From assembly GCA_964461105.1 (NCBI GenBank), contig CAYWSY010000033.1:1-19231 (forward strand): DNA of 19,231 nt, given 5' to 3'. Origin of the DNA: JAGVMG01 sp964461105 (GTDB taxonomy: Bacteria; Chlamydiota; Chlamydiia; Chlamydiales; Rhabdochlamydiaceae). The notes under the pieces were generated by a model. The model was not told where the DNA came from. It did no database searches and saw nothing but the letters and a program-made list of their open reading frames with translations. How positions within the stretch are numbered: the stretch's first letter is position 1; every line of letters starts with the position of its first letter. The position numbers were made by a program, and so were the translations under genes. Below are positions 1-7,259 of the stretch, piece by piece.

Positions 1-113
1 AATTGAAGCGCTGAGTTTGAAATTTCTCTAACTTTGAAGTGGACACAGTATATACAAAAAAAATATTGATCGATTATATCTCAAATGTAAAAGACTCATA
101 TAAGGACATGGTT

Positions 114-1175
114 ATGTTTAAAAACTGGAAACGGTGGTTACTTTTTGTTGCAGCCCCTCTGCTTTTTATTTTACCAATTACTCATTGGACAACGGCTGGA
201 AAACAACTCCACTCCATTATTACCCAACCCCAAAAAACAGGGATTACAACGATTGAATTTTTTGATGAAGCGCGCGCGCGTCCTGTAATCACAGAGGTGT
301 GGTATCCGATCGATTCCCATGTGGAGGCGTCCCCTTCAACAGGCATCTGGATCCGCTGCGATGAAGCGCGAGATGCTCCATTAAGCTGTGCGCAAAAATC
401 ATATCCACTGATTGTCATGTCCCACGGCAACGCATGCGACCGCTATAACATCTCTTGGCTTGCTGAAATTTTAGCTTCTAATGGATATATTGTTGCTGCC
501 ATGGATCACTATGGCAACACATGGAATAATAAAATCCCCGAAGCTTTCTTGAAGTTATGGGAGCGTCCCAAAGACGTTTCCTTCGTGATCGACCAGGTGT
601 GCGCTCATCCCCATTTTCAAGGGAAGGTTAATGAGAAACAAATTGGATTTGCCGGCTTTTCTCTTGGCGGAGCCACCGGAATGTGGGTTGCTGGAGCTCA
701 AGTCCATCATCTTTCTGTTGAAGAGATCGGCAAAGCTTGCGCAAAAGAAATGCCTGAGATCATTACAGATGAAATCTTAAGCAGTGTCGATCTCTCAGAA
801 TTGCTAGAAGCCTATGGAGATCTTCGGATTTCCGCGGTCCTTGCAATTGCTCCTGCCTTGGGGTGGTTATTTGATGAAGCAAGTTTGAAATCGATCGGCA
901 TTCCTGTCTACATTATTGCGGCTGGAAAAGATTCGATTGTTCCAGTTGAAAAAAATGCCCATGTTTTTGCCAAAATGATTTCCAAGGCAAAATTGAATAT
1001 CATCCACGAGGAAGCTGGCCACTATGTCTTTTTAAATCGCCCCTCTTTGCTAGGTAAGAGATTAATGCCCTCTCGTTTTTGCGAAGATCACTGCAGCGTT
1101 GATCGCAAACTGGTTCATGAAGAAGTTGGAAAGATCGCTGTTAATTTCTTTGACGAGAAACTCTCAGTGCGATGA
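114..1175 (+). CDS. Membrane-anchored alpha/beta hydrolase (PAF-acetylhydrolase / dienelactone hydrolase-like)
   Basis: A serine hydrolase of the alpha/beta fold, with substrate unknown. The sequence shows an oxyanion-type VMSHGN segment, a nucleophile elbow GFSLGG, a candidate acid in AAGKDSIVP and a candidate base in EEAGHYVFL, in the order expected for a Ser-Asp-His triad. The first 25 or so residues (KNWKRWLLFVAAPLLFILP) form a basic-hydrophobic signal anchor, so the enzyme probably faces the periplasm. The frame stays open upstream to an ATG at 39, but AAGGA at 102-106 lies 7 nt before the ATG at 114, which also places the signal anchor at the N-terminus, so I prefer 114 (353 aa). Its 3' end overlaps the convergent yfiH-like gene by 35 bp. 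The fold is secure. The closest family (platelet-activating-factor acetylhydrolase-like) is a guess from the layout of the motifs. Confidence 0.8.
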   Translation: MFKNWKRWLLFVAAPLLFILPITHWTTAGKQLHSIITQPQKTGITTIEFFDEARARPVITEVWYPIDSHVEASPSTGIWIRCDEARDAPLSCAQKSYPLIVMSHGNACDRYNISWLAEILASNGYIVAAMDHYGNTWNNKIPEAFLKLWERPKDVSFVIDQVCAHPHFQGKVNEKQIGFAGFSLGGATGMWVAGAQVHHLSVEEIGKACAKEMPEIITDEILSSVDLSELLEAYGDLRISAVLAIAPALGWLFDEASLKSIGIPVYIIAAGKDSIVPVEKNAHVFAKMISKAKLNIIHEEAGHYVFLNRPSLLGKRLMPSRFCEDHCSVDRKLVHEEVGKIAVNFFDEKLSVR

Positions 1176-1911
1176 GAGTGCCATTCCGCCCTGTGACTTT
1201 GTCGCGTCGGTAAGAGTATAAATCTTCCGCGTTGCGATAGGTGCAGATTTCAGCGATTTCAATGTGCTCTGGAAGAACCCCACATTCCTCTAACTGCATC
1301 CGTGCTACTTTCCATAAATCAAAATAGTCCTGCTTGCCTTCGAATTGCCAGAATGATTCAGGAAATTCTTGTTTATAGTTTTGAAATTCAGCATGTTCAG
1401 GACCGAGACTGGGTGAAATACAGACTCGTAAATCTTTTGGATGCGTCTTGAACTGCCGTTTCATCTGCTCAACAGTTTCTCTATAGATATTCAATACATT
1501 TCCCCTCCACCCTGCATGCACAGCACCGATCGCCAGGTGGACAGGGTCATAAAAGAGGGCAGCTTGGCAATCAGCGTGCTTAACCATCAGCGCAATTCCG
1601 GGGTGCGAAGTAATGAGGCCATCGCAAGAAAGGGGCTCTTCGGGCAGTTGTTCGGCAATCCTTTCAATTGTTTTCCCATGTACTTGATGAGCTGAAATCA
1701 ATGAAGGAACTTTCAAAATCGCACGCACTGCCTCTTGATTTGCATTGACATGCTCGGGCGCATCCCCTGTTCCATCTCCCAAATTAAGTGACGTAAAAGG
1801 CCCTGCACTCACCCCTCCTTTTCTTAAAAAAACGGCATGGATGATTTCAGGAAATTGGGAAAGAAGCTCAAATTCGAGCCACTCAATCGAATCTTGGTTT
1901 TTACGACGCAT
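1141..1911 (-). CDS. pgeF: YfiH/PgeF laccase-domain purine nucleoside phosphorylase
   Basis: Member of the multicopper-polyphenol-oxidase (DUF152, YfiH, LACC1/FAMIN) family. Family members act on purine nucleosides (phosphorolysis or deamination of adenosine), and bacterial PgeF has been tied to peptidoglycan editing. The expected metal-site residues are all visible: His78 in HQVHG, Cys115 in KHADC and His132 in HAGWRG, with the C-terminal family signature TYRNAEDLYSYRRD. Its 256 aa is the usual family length and it looks complete. It is cytoplasmic, with no signal peptide. The start at 1911 lies about 14 nt below a predicted promoter in the short divergent gap with the CPBP gene. No clear Shine-Dalgarno is visible, so the leader may be very short. 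Its last 35 bp overlap the end of the alpha/beta hydrolase gene on the other strand. Confidence 0.88.
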   Translation of the reverse strand: MRRKNQDSIEWLEFELLSQFPEIIHAVFLRKGGVSAGPFTSLNLGDGTGDAPEHVNANQEAVRAILKVPSLISAHQVHGKTIERIAEQLPEEPLSCDGLITSHPGIALMVKHADCQAALFYDPVHLAIGAVHAGWRGNVLNIYRETVEQMKRQFKTHPKDLRVCISPSLGPEHAEFQNYKQEFPESFWQFEGKQDYFDLWKVARMQLEECGVLPEHIEIAEICTYRNAEDLYSYRRDKVTGRNGTLIALRVSRQRN

Positions 1912-1931
1912 AAAAATAGAATTTTTTGTAC

Positions 1932-1959
1932 AATATAATTAATACCCTCAATTAGGCAA
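1932..1959 (-). promoter_or_regulatory. Predicted sigma70-type promoter for the yfiH-like gene
   Basis: On the minus strand, TTGCCT (1959-1954) and TATATT (1937-1932) are separated by 16 nt. This would place transcription start near 1925, just before the ATG at 1911. The match to consensus is reasonable but it is a by-eye call. Confidence 0.4.
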
Positions 1960-1966
1960 ACCTTAA

Positions 1967-2860
1967 ATGCCCACTGAACCTTTCACAAACTTCATTATCT
2001 GGAAGCATCCCCTTTCCTCCTTATGCTTTTTTTCATTTGGCATGAGCTTTTTAAGCTTATGGGTGAAAAAAATTCCCTGGCTTTGGGGTTCCTTCGCCTT
2101 GATTGCTTATGCGATTGCATTTCATATCGGAATTGCAACAGGCCTCTCACTCATCCCTATCCTTCTTCTGTTCTTATGCCACTTTCTCTTGAAATCTGAA
2201 ATCAAACAGTGGGGACGCCTCTTTCTCTTTGTAATCGCAACCCTTCTCTCTTCAGGGTTGAGCCTGCATTTATTACCGGGATTTAACAATTGGAATCTCG
2301 CATCGCAAGTCATCATCGGTCAAGCAAGCTACCCAATTAGTCTATGGTTTAATTTTGATAAACCTTTTATTGGCTTGATTCCTCTTGCATTGAGCATCCC
2401 CTTGATCCAATCGCGCGCGCACCTCAAAGCTTGTGCCCGCATTACAATCCCAATGACTTTAGTCGGTGTCCTGCTCCTCATGGGGATTGCGATGCACGTT
2501 GGTATCATCGCATGGGATCCGAAACTCCCCTCGATTTTCCCCCTCTTTGCTTTCAATCAACTCATCTTTGTTTGCATTGCCGAAGAGGCTTTCTTTCGAG
2601 GCTTCTTTCAAAAAGAGCTGAGTCGCTGGCTGGGAACTGGAACTTGGGCGAGCGTCGGAGCTGTATTGGGAACTTCTATTTTCTTTACCTTAATGCACAT
2701 CCGATGGATCCCCAGCTTCCCTTTCCTGTGCCTCATTTTTCTTGCAAGTATCCTTTATGGAATGATCTATGAAATTACAAGAGCAATTGAATCCTCTATC
2801 TTTTGCCACTTGAGTCTCAATCTAACGCACTTCCTGCTCTTCTCGTATCCGATGCTTTGA
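1967..2860 (+). CDS. CPBP-family intramembrane glutamic metalloprotease
   Basis: A polytopic membrane protein of about eight hydrophobic segments and 297 aa. It carries the three CPBP (Abi, CAAX-prenyl-protease-like) motifs in order: EEAFFR (Glu206, Glu207, Arg211), FFTLMH (His244) and HLSLN (His281, Asn285). All catalytic or metal residues are present, so it is probably active. Bacterial members cleave unknown membrane substrates or act in bacteriocin immunity, and nothing here points to either. The start at 1967 has no strong Shine-Dalgarno, and an in-frame alternative could lie downstream at Met26. The last 39 bp overlap, tail to tail, the small LTxxQ gene on the minus strand. The gene stands alone between two minus-strand genes, so it is probably monocistronic. 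Confidence 0.85.
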   Translation: MPTEPFTNFIIWKHPLSSLCFFSFGMSFLSLWVKKIPWLWGSFALIAYAIAFHIGIATGLSLIPILLLFLCHFLLKSEIKQWGRLFLFVIATLLSSGLSLHLLPGFNNWNLASQVIIGQASYPISLWFNFDKPFIGLIPLALSIPLIQSRAHLKACARITIPMTLVGVLLLMGIAMHVGIIAWDPKLPSIFPLFAFNQLIFVCIAEEAFFRGFFQKELSRWLGTGTWASVGAVLGTSIFFTLMHIRWIPSFPFLCLIFLASILYGMIYEITRAIESSIFCHLSLNLTHFLLFSYPML

Positions 2861-3085
2861 TTGAGCCATCATCTCTTTGCGCTGCTCTGGCGTTAATTTT
2901 TCAACAAAGGCCCTTCTTTCTGCATCAGAAAGGCGCGCCGCATAGGCGATCTCCTCAGCAGACAGCGTTGCAGCCATCGCTACAGGGGCCTTTTGGCTCA
3001 TGACTGAATTCCCTGCTTCTGCACAAAGAGGGATCGTGAGTAAAATCAACTTACTTAAGATACCAACGCCGTTTAATCCATGCAT
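2822..3085 (-). CDS. Small exported LTxxQ-motif protein, fifth gene of the hvf-like operon
   Basis: An 87-aa protein with a likely Sec signal peptide (SKLILLTIPLCAEA, cleavage near residue 24) and a charged helical remainder. Residues 41-75 form three similar 11-12-residue units starting LSAEE, LSDAE and LTPEQ. The last is an LTxxQ motif as in Spy/CpxP and heavy-metal-resistor proteins, which are periplasmic chaperones or metal sensors. The gene starts inside the end of the DoxX gene (35-bp overlap) behind GGAGG at 3101-3097. That site serves an ATG at 3085 (11 nt), a TTG at 3088 (8 nt) or a GTG at 3091 (5 nt), all in frame. I report the ATG. The position at the end of the copper-RiPP-like operon suggests a periplasmic helper of that system. 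This is inference from a short motif and context. Confidence 0.6.
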   Translation of the reverse strand: MHGLNGVGILSKLILLTIPLCAEAGNSVMSQKAPVAMAATLSAEEIAYAARLSDAERRAFVEKLTPEQRKEMMAQSKHRIREEQEVR

Positions 3086-3491
3086 CAACACTAATTCCTC
3101 CAGGACCTAAAATGAACAAAGCAAACAACATCAAGATATAATATAGCGGTATTTCAAAGCCATTTGTCCCTGCGGAAAAGCCATGACTCCCGTGAACAGT
3201 TCCAATAGCAACACCAAGTAAAATCATCAAAGGAATCGAGATGAGCCGCGTAAACAATCCTAAAAATAAAAAGACCACTCCACAGATCTCTGTGGTGATC
3301 GAAAGAGTAGCACTTAATTTTGGGAAAGGGATCCCCAGAGTCGTGAACCACAACACAACGGAATCAAAATGATTGAATTTTTCTATAGCTGGGGTGAGAA
3401 AGCCAAAAGCTAAGATCCATCTAAAAAACAATAATGGAAGAGCTTTGAACGATTCCAACCAGCGAATCAGTTTTAAACAAATTGTCTTCAT
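3051..3491 (-). CDS. hvfX: DoxX-family membrane protein (HvfX-like)
   Basis: A 146-aa integral membrane protein with four hydrophobic segments. The DoxX layout is visible: RWILAFGFLTPAIEKF near the N-terminus, then TEICGVVFLFLGLFTRL, a VHGSHGF loop and a last helix LMLFALFILGPGG. DoxX proteins are commonly encoded with MNIO (DUF692) RiPP operons, where the fourth gene is called hvfX. Their exact role is unknown, with membrane redox or export help proposed. The ATG at 3491 follows the hvfC stop codon with no gap, and a GGGAG site sits 5 nt before it inside hvfC, so the two are translationally coupled. The 3' end overlaps the small LTxxQ gene. Family assignment is secure, and the role comes from the neighbours. 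Confidence 0.82.
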   Translation of the reverse strand: MKTICLKLIRWLESFKALPLLFFRWILAFGFLTPAIEKFNHFDSVVLWFTTLGIPFPKLSATLSITTEICGVVFLFLGLFTRLISIPLMILLGVAIGTVHGSHGFSAGTNGFEIPLYYILMLFALFILGPGGISVDAWIKRRWYLK

Positions 3492-4250
3492 CTAGACTCC
3501 CTCAATAAATCCTAAAACAGCTTCTTTTGATAACAAGTCTTGGAAAAACCCCCGAACAGTGCGATAAACGTGCTCATTAATAGGAAGCTTCATTTCTTGA
3601 GCAACCTCATCAACGGCCTCCTTTCCTGTGCACTCCCCTTTAATAAGCCGTTCCAAGACAGCTTTATAAAAGCGGGAAAGGGATATAAAATGCACCTGCC
3701 CCGATTTTGGGTGACGATAGCAAAAGAGATGGTGCTCCCCAATCGGCAGATCTGAAGAAAGTGGACAGGGTTGAAACACGGGGTAGCGATACGTCTGAAA
3801 TCGATGCTCTGGGTTAACATAAAGATAGTCCTGCATCAGATCCCCGTAAGGCGTTACCTCTTGTTTTTCACAATCAGGCATCATATACACTTCAATTTCG
3901 ATCCACTCAAACTGCAACAAATCACTAAGATAGGGCAAATTAAGAGGGATTCCCCATTCCCGTTCACGCACAAAATCACACAGCCCTTTGGGCATTTTCC
4001 AAAAACTTGGAAACGGTTGAGGATGGAAGGCAAAAAACTCAGTCACAAGGCGGTCCCAATCAGACGTTTCTAGCAATTGATAGGTTAATGGGTAAGCTTT
4101 AATCAGCGCTTGTTCCACTGTTGATAAAATCAGATCTCGGTAGACCTCGGCGCGATTATGCGGCATAGCAACTTCTGAGTCGTATTGACCCGACCTGCAA
4201 AATTCAGCCATTTTTCTTTGAGACTGACTAAGAACAAACGTATAGCTCAT
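3492..4250 (-). CDS. hvfC: DUF2063-family partner protein of the MNIO enzyme (HvfC/BufC-like)
   Basis: A 252-aa cytoplasmic protein. Its N-terminal half has the DUF2063 pattern: VYRDLILSTVEQALIKAYP, then LLETSDWDRLVTEFF, then HPQPFPSFWKMPKGL. A second domain ends in a helix-turn-helix-like stretch near residues 200-245. Family members bind the precursor peptide leader and present it to the DUF692 enzyme. The open frame extends upstream to 4391, but that extension lies inside hvfB and reads like noncoding sequence. The protein alignable to the family starts at the ATG at 4250, giving a 23-bp overlap with hvfB, typical of coupled partner subunits. It lies between the MNIO enzyme and DoxX in the standard ABCX order. 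I am confident of the family and fairly confident of the function. Confidence 0.82.
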   Translation of the reverse strand: MSYTFVLSQSQRKMAEFCRSGQYDSEVAMPHNRAEVYRDLILSTVEQALIKAYPLTYQLLETSDWDRLVTEFFAFHPQPFPSFWKMPKGLCDFVREREWGIPLNLPYLSDLLQFEWIEIEVYMMPDCEKQEVTPYGDLMQDYLYVNPEHRFQTYRYPVFQPCPLSSDLPIGEHHLFCYRHPKSGQVHFISLSRFYKAVLERLIKGECTGKEAVDEVAQEMKLPINEHVYRTVRGFFQDLLSKEAVLGFIEGV

Positions 4251-5073
4251 CGCGTACCCAATGGTTATTGACAATCTGTTGCAAAGCCTTAAGCTCATCT
4301 TGGATCTGCGAAAAATTGCCAAAATTAAAATCTCTTTCCAGCAACACCGGAACGGGGGAAATTCTTTGAACCGTCCACTCAAATAATTCATACACGGGAT
4401 CGATGATTGGATTCCCGTGCGTGTCGATAATTAAATCCTTTGATCGTTGCTCGTGCCCTGCCATATGTACATAGGCCACCCGATCTAAGGGCAACCGCTC
4501 AATGAATGCCCTGGCATCATAACGATGATTAAAGCCATTAACGTAACAATTATTCACATCGAGCAACAATAAACAATCGCTCTTTTCTAAAACCGCTCGG
4601 ATAAACGTTGCCTCATCCATCTCAGGTGCGACAGAACTATAGTATGACACATTCTCAATGGCAATCTTCCGCTCGAGGAAATCTTGAACTTGACGAATCC
4701 TCTCTGAGACATGATTCACAGCGTCTTCCCGAAACGGCATCGGCAACAAATCGTAGAGGTGAGCATTGTCACACTTGCAATAACTTAAATGTTCAGAATA
4801 TAACTGAACGGGAACTTCAGCAAAAAACTTTTTCAACTCCTTGAGAAATTCCCAATCAAGAGGCTCGGGACTTCCCAAGGAAAGAGAAAGTCCATGACAA
4901 AAAATCGGATAGGCTTCGATCACACGCTGTAATTTCCGGCGTAGTACGCCACCTAATCCCATCCAATTTTCAGGAGCGAATTCTACAAAAGCAGGGCGAT
5001 CTTGACTCCAAGATAATATCTTGTCAGCAATCTCCCTCCTAAATCCTAAACCCACTCCCGAAACAGATCCCAT
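4228..5073 (-). CDS. hvfB: DUF692/MNIO multinuclear iron oxidase for RiPP cysteine modification (HvfB/BufB-like)
   Basis: A TIM-barrel MNIO enzyme of 281 aa, full length for the family. Conserved metal and active-site segments are all visible: PENW (34-37), HGLSLSLG (60-67), SEHLSY (93-98), ENVSYY (140-145), LLDVNNCYVN (170-179), YVHMAGH (201-207), DTHG (217-220) and LLERDFNF (244-251). This puts His60, Glu94, His95, Glu140, Asp172, Asn174, His203, His207, Asp217, His219 and Glu246 in place for an iron cluster. Family enzymes convert cysteines of precursor peptides into oxazolone/thioamide or thiooxazole groups that bind copper. The gene begins 2 nt after the precursor gene's stop and overlaps hvfC by 23 bp. 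Which cysteine chemistry is made cannot be read from the sequence. Confidence 0.88.
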   Translation of the reverse strand: MGSVSGVGLGFRREIADKILSWSQDRPAFVEFAPENWMGLGGVLRRKLQRVIEAYPIFCHGLSLSLGSPEPLDWEFLKELKKFFAEVPVQLYSEHLSYCKCDNAHLYDLLPMPFREDAVNHVSERIRQVQDFLERKIAIENVSYYSSVAPEMDEATFIRAVLEKSDCLLLLDVNNCYVNGFNHRYDARAFIERLPLDRVAYVHMAGHEQRSKDLIIDTHGNPIIDPVYELFEWTVQRISPVPVLLERDFNFGNFSQIQDELKALQQIVNNHWVRDELYVCS

Positions 5074-5075
5074 GA

Positions 5076-5456
5076 CTAGCGTTTACCATTCATGCTCGTG
5101 TCCACAGGAACTTTCTTCTTAGCTCCGTCACCACATGAACCTTCGCCACACTTGCCCTCTGCCCCTTTTGAATCATCTCCTTCATCATCAGCAACGCGCT
5201 TGCCTTTATAAAAAGTGCCACCTTTTGACTGCCCAGAACCTAAACGGCCATCTTGCGGACTTGCTCCAGAACCAGCGCTTTTAGGTTCAAAACGTTGTGG
5301 TTGGTTTGCCCCAGCAATACGCAGATCCGCACCAGTTCCTAAATCTTGATACATTAATTCTTCTTGAACATCTACTTGCTCTGCACATACAGAGCTGCTG
5401 AGCACGGCAACAGTTGATGCCATCAATACTGCTGTTATTTTTTTGTTCGCTGACAT
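5076..5456 (-). CDS. hvfA: Exported Cys-containing RiPP precursor, EGKCG type (HvfA/bufferin-like)
   Basis: A 126-aa low-complexity protein: Sec signal peptide 1-25 (cleavage after SSVCA), a Gly/Ser/Lys/Asp-rich middle, and a C-terminal core EGKCGEGSCG (residues 100-109). After signal cleavage the only cysteines are Cys103 and Cys108. The EGKCG motif is the hallmark of HvfA/bufferin-2-type precursors modified by MNIO enzymes, and such products are exported to the periplasm and chelate copper. The first repeat is canonical, the second is a variant (Ser for Lys), and a KKK segment follows. The ATG at 5456 has a GAGGAG site 8 nt upstream, the strongest in the operon, as expected for a precursor made in excess. 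It is the first gene of hvfABCX-plus-LTxxQ and is divergent from mcsA. No regulator is nearby. Confidence 0.78.
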   Translation of the reverse strand: MSANKKITAVLMASTVAVLSSSVCAEQVDVQEELMYQDLGTGADLRIAGANQPQRFEPKSAGSGASPQDGRLGSGQSKGGTFYKGKRVADDEGDDSKGAEGKCGEGSCGDGAKKKVPVDTSMNGKR

Positions 5457-5593
5457 GGGGTTATCTCCTCATTAAATGTTGTGACCACTTCTTCTCTTCA
5501 TCGCACATCAAAAAATAAAACTCAACGCAGTTTATATAAAAATATTGATGAATTTACATGCAGCTCATAGAATCTGAGAAAACACAAGGAACT

Positions 5594-6124
5594 ATGCCCG
5601 ATAGACCCATCGAATGCAGCCACTGTAAGCGCGCGATCCATGTACTCTATAAAGAGATCGTTGGGAATTCAATTGTCAGCACTGAACTGTGCGCTGAATG
5701 TCCTATCTTAGAGCAAAAACTCCACGGACAGCCCACCACAGGAGTCCTAAAAGAGAGCCCCTCAGACACAGAACCTGGCTTATGCTGCAGCACGTGCCTA
5801 ACCACATTAGAATCCGTTAAAATGGGAAACCCTCTAGGATGCACAGAATGTTATGCTGTCTTTGGCGATCTTCTTATTTCAGAACTCATCGCCTCTAAAC
5901 AGATCCCCGCCCGCTTACAAAAAACACTCGCGATAAAAAAAATGCAACCGATCCACATTGGCAGCATGCCACACCAACCGCTTTGCCTTGCCCCCTCCAG
6001 TCGACTCACCGCTTTGAATGAAGCGCTCAATGAAGCACTCAAAAAGGAAAATTATGAACAAGCCGCCTGGCTCCGCGACCAAATCAAAGCCTTAACGGAA
6101 AAAACAGATGAAGGAAAAAGTTAA
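5594..6124 (+). CDS. mcsA: McsA-like zinc-binding UvrB/UvrC-motif protein
   Basis: McsA is the zinc-finger activator of the protein-arginine kinase McsB in the CtsR/ClpC stress and degradation pathway. Four CxxC pairs are visible from the ATG at 5594: Cys8/Cys11, Cys33/Cys36, Cys65/Cys68 and Cys83/Cys86. A C-terminal UVR motif (about 138-173, ALKKENYEQAAWLRDQIKAL) is the usual ClpC-interacting or helical-hairpin segment. The frame is open to an ATG at 5558, but that start has no Shine-Dalgarno. AAGGA at 5586-5590 precedes the ATG at 5594, where the first zinc knuckle falls at the expected distance. The gene overlaps mcsB by 17 bp, so the two are coupled. No ctsR gene is visible in the window. 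Confidence 0.82.
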   Translation: MPDRPIECSHCKRAIHVLYKEIVGNSIVSTELCAECPILEQKLHGQPTTGVLKESPSDTEPGLCCSTCLTTLESVKMGNPLGCTECYAVFGDLLISELIASKQIPARLQKTLAIKKMQPIHIGSMPHQPLCLAPSSRLTALNEALNEALKKENYEQAAWLRDQIKALTEKTDEGKS

Positions 6125-7184
6125 TCTCCCTCCCTCTCTCTTTGAGCATCTTCCTTGGGAAAGCAACGTCAATCCAATTTGGCCAGCCTCCTCGTTTACC
6201 CTGCGTCGCAATCTCGGCAAATACCTCTTTCCTCCCAAGATGACAGAGGCCCAGAGTCTACAAACACTCACTATCTTAAAAACCGCTTTACTCAATTCTT
6301 CTCATTTAAGTAACCCCGTCTGTTTAAATGCAGAAGATTTAAGCGCTCTGCAAAAAGAATACCTTTTTGAGCATTTTCTCTGCATGGAGAGCTTTCAAAA
6401 TACCCTTGCAGGCCAAGGATTTGTTGTCGATGATAGATCTAAATTGATCGGCATGCTGAACATCCAAGATCATCTGCAACTCCATTTGATCGACTGCTCT
6501 GGCGCCTGGGAAAAAGCCTGGAATACTCTTAATTCAATTGAAAGCGCCCTCTCTCAAGACCTGAGTTTTGCTTTTAACTCCCGATTTGGCTACCTCTCCT
6601 CCGATCCCTCCCTTTCGGGCACCAGCCTTACCGTTCATGTCTTCCTTCACCTCCCGGCCCTCATCCATACGAGTCAATTGGAAGACACCCTGGCCAAGCT
6701 TAATGAAGAAGAGGTCACCTCTACAGGAATGCAAGGAACGCTCGATGAGCTCGTTGGAGATCTTCTCGTATTGAAAAACACCTACACCCTCGGCGTAAAC
6801 GAAGAGAATATCCTACACGCCCTCCACTCAATGGCAATGAAACTCATGGCCTTGGAAAAGACATTGAGAGCCCATCTTCAAACAGACAATCATTTAGAGA
6901 TGAAAGACAAAGTCTGCAGGGCCTTTGGACTGCTCATGCACTCCTATCAGCTACAAACCAAAGAAGCTCTTTCAGCTTTAAGCCTCGTCAAACTTGGAAG
7001 CGAGATTGGATGGATCGGCGGAGTTTCCCAAGAAACATTAAATAAAGCCTTCTTCACAGCTCGCAGAGCACATCTCGCAAAGCAATTAAAGCAAGACGCC
7101 CCCGATGAGCATGAGCTCCCTCGAAGGCGTGCAGAATATCTCCATAAGCTCATGCATGGCATTGAGCTTAAGATTGAAGTCTAG
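6108..7184 (+). CDS. mcsB: McsB-like guanidino-kinase-fold protein, probably catalytically altered
   Basis: A phosphagen-kinase-fold protein of 358 aa, matching McsB length and paired with mcsA. The family blocks are recognisable but eroded. SSFTLRRNL (29-37 region) stands for the SSRxRLARN block. NIQDHLQL (118-125) stands for NEEDHLR, so the usual Glu and Arg are gone. GYLSSDPSLSGTSL (161-174) stands for GYLTSCPTNxGTGLR, with Asp166 replacing the reactive cysteine and the nucleotide-binding Arg lost. HLPALIHT and the C-terminal RRRAEYLHKLMHG remain. From established knowledge of guanidino kinases these changes should impair or abolish phosphotransfer. The fold and its partner are retained, which suggests a structural or adaptor role or altered chemistry. 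It overlaps mcsA by 17 bp. Confidence 0.8.
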   Translation: MKEKVNLPPSLFEHLPWESNVNPIWPASSFTLRRNLGKYLFPPKMTEAQSLQTLTILKTALLNSSHLSNPVCLNAEDLSALQKEYLFEHFLCMESFQNTLAGQGFVVDDRSKLIGMLNIQDHLQLHLIDCSGAWEKAWNTLNSIESALSQDLSFAFNSRFGYLSSDPSLSGTSLTVHVFLHLPALIHTSQLEDTLAKLNEEEVTSTGMQGTLDELVGDLLVLKNTYTLGVNEENILHALHSMAMKLMALEKTLRAHLQTDNHLEMKDKVCRAFGLLMHSYQLQTKEALSALSLVKLGSEIGWIGGVSQETLNKAFFTARRAHLAKQLKQDAPDEHELPRRRAEYLHKLMHGIELKIEV

Positions 7185-7202
7185 AGGATTGATATGAAAG
7201 CC

Positions 7203-7231
7203 TTGCCACCCCAAGCCAGATCCGCTATATT
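7203..7231 (+). promoter_or_regulatory. Predicted sigma70-type promoter for the IspD-SDR fusion gene
   Basis: TTGCCA (7203-7208) and TATATT (7226-7231) are separated by 17 nt, with transcription start expected near 7238 and an AAAGG site before the ATG at 7260. This implies that the fusion gene is transcribed independently of mcsAB. Confidence 0.55.
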
Positions 7232-7259
7232 AGACCTCATGTGTCATTAAAGGTTCGTT

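Noticed and set aside
4251..4391. N-terminal extension of the DUF2063 protein
   Set aside because: It lies within the MNIO gene on the same strand and does not resemble the family's N-terminus. The Met at 4250 begins the recognisable domain.
5457..5593. Copper-responsive operator or promoter between hvfA and mcsA
   Set aside because: I could not find a convincing -35/-10 pair or dyad. Only a lone TATATA at 5533-5538 is seen.
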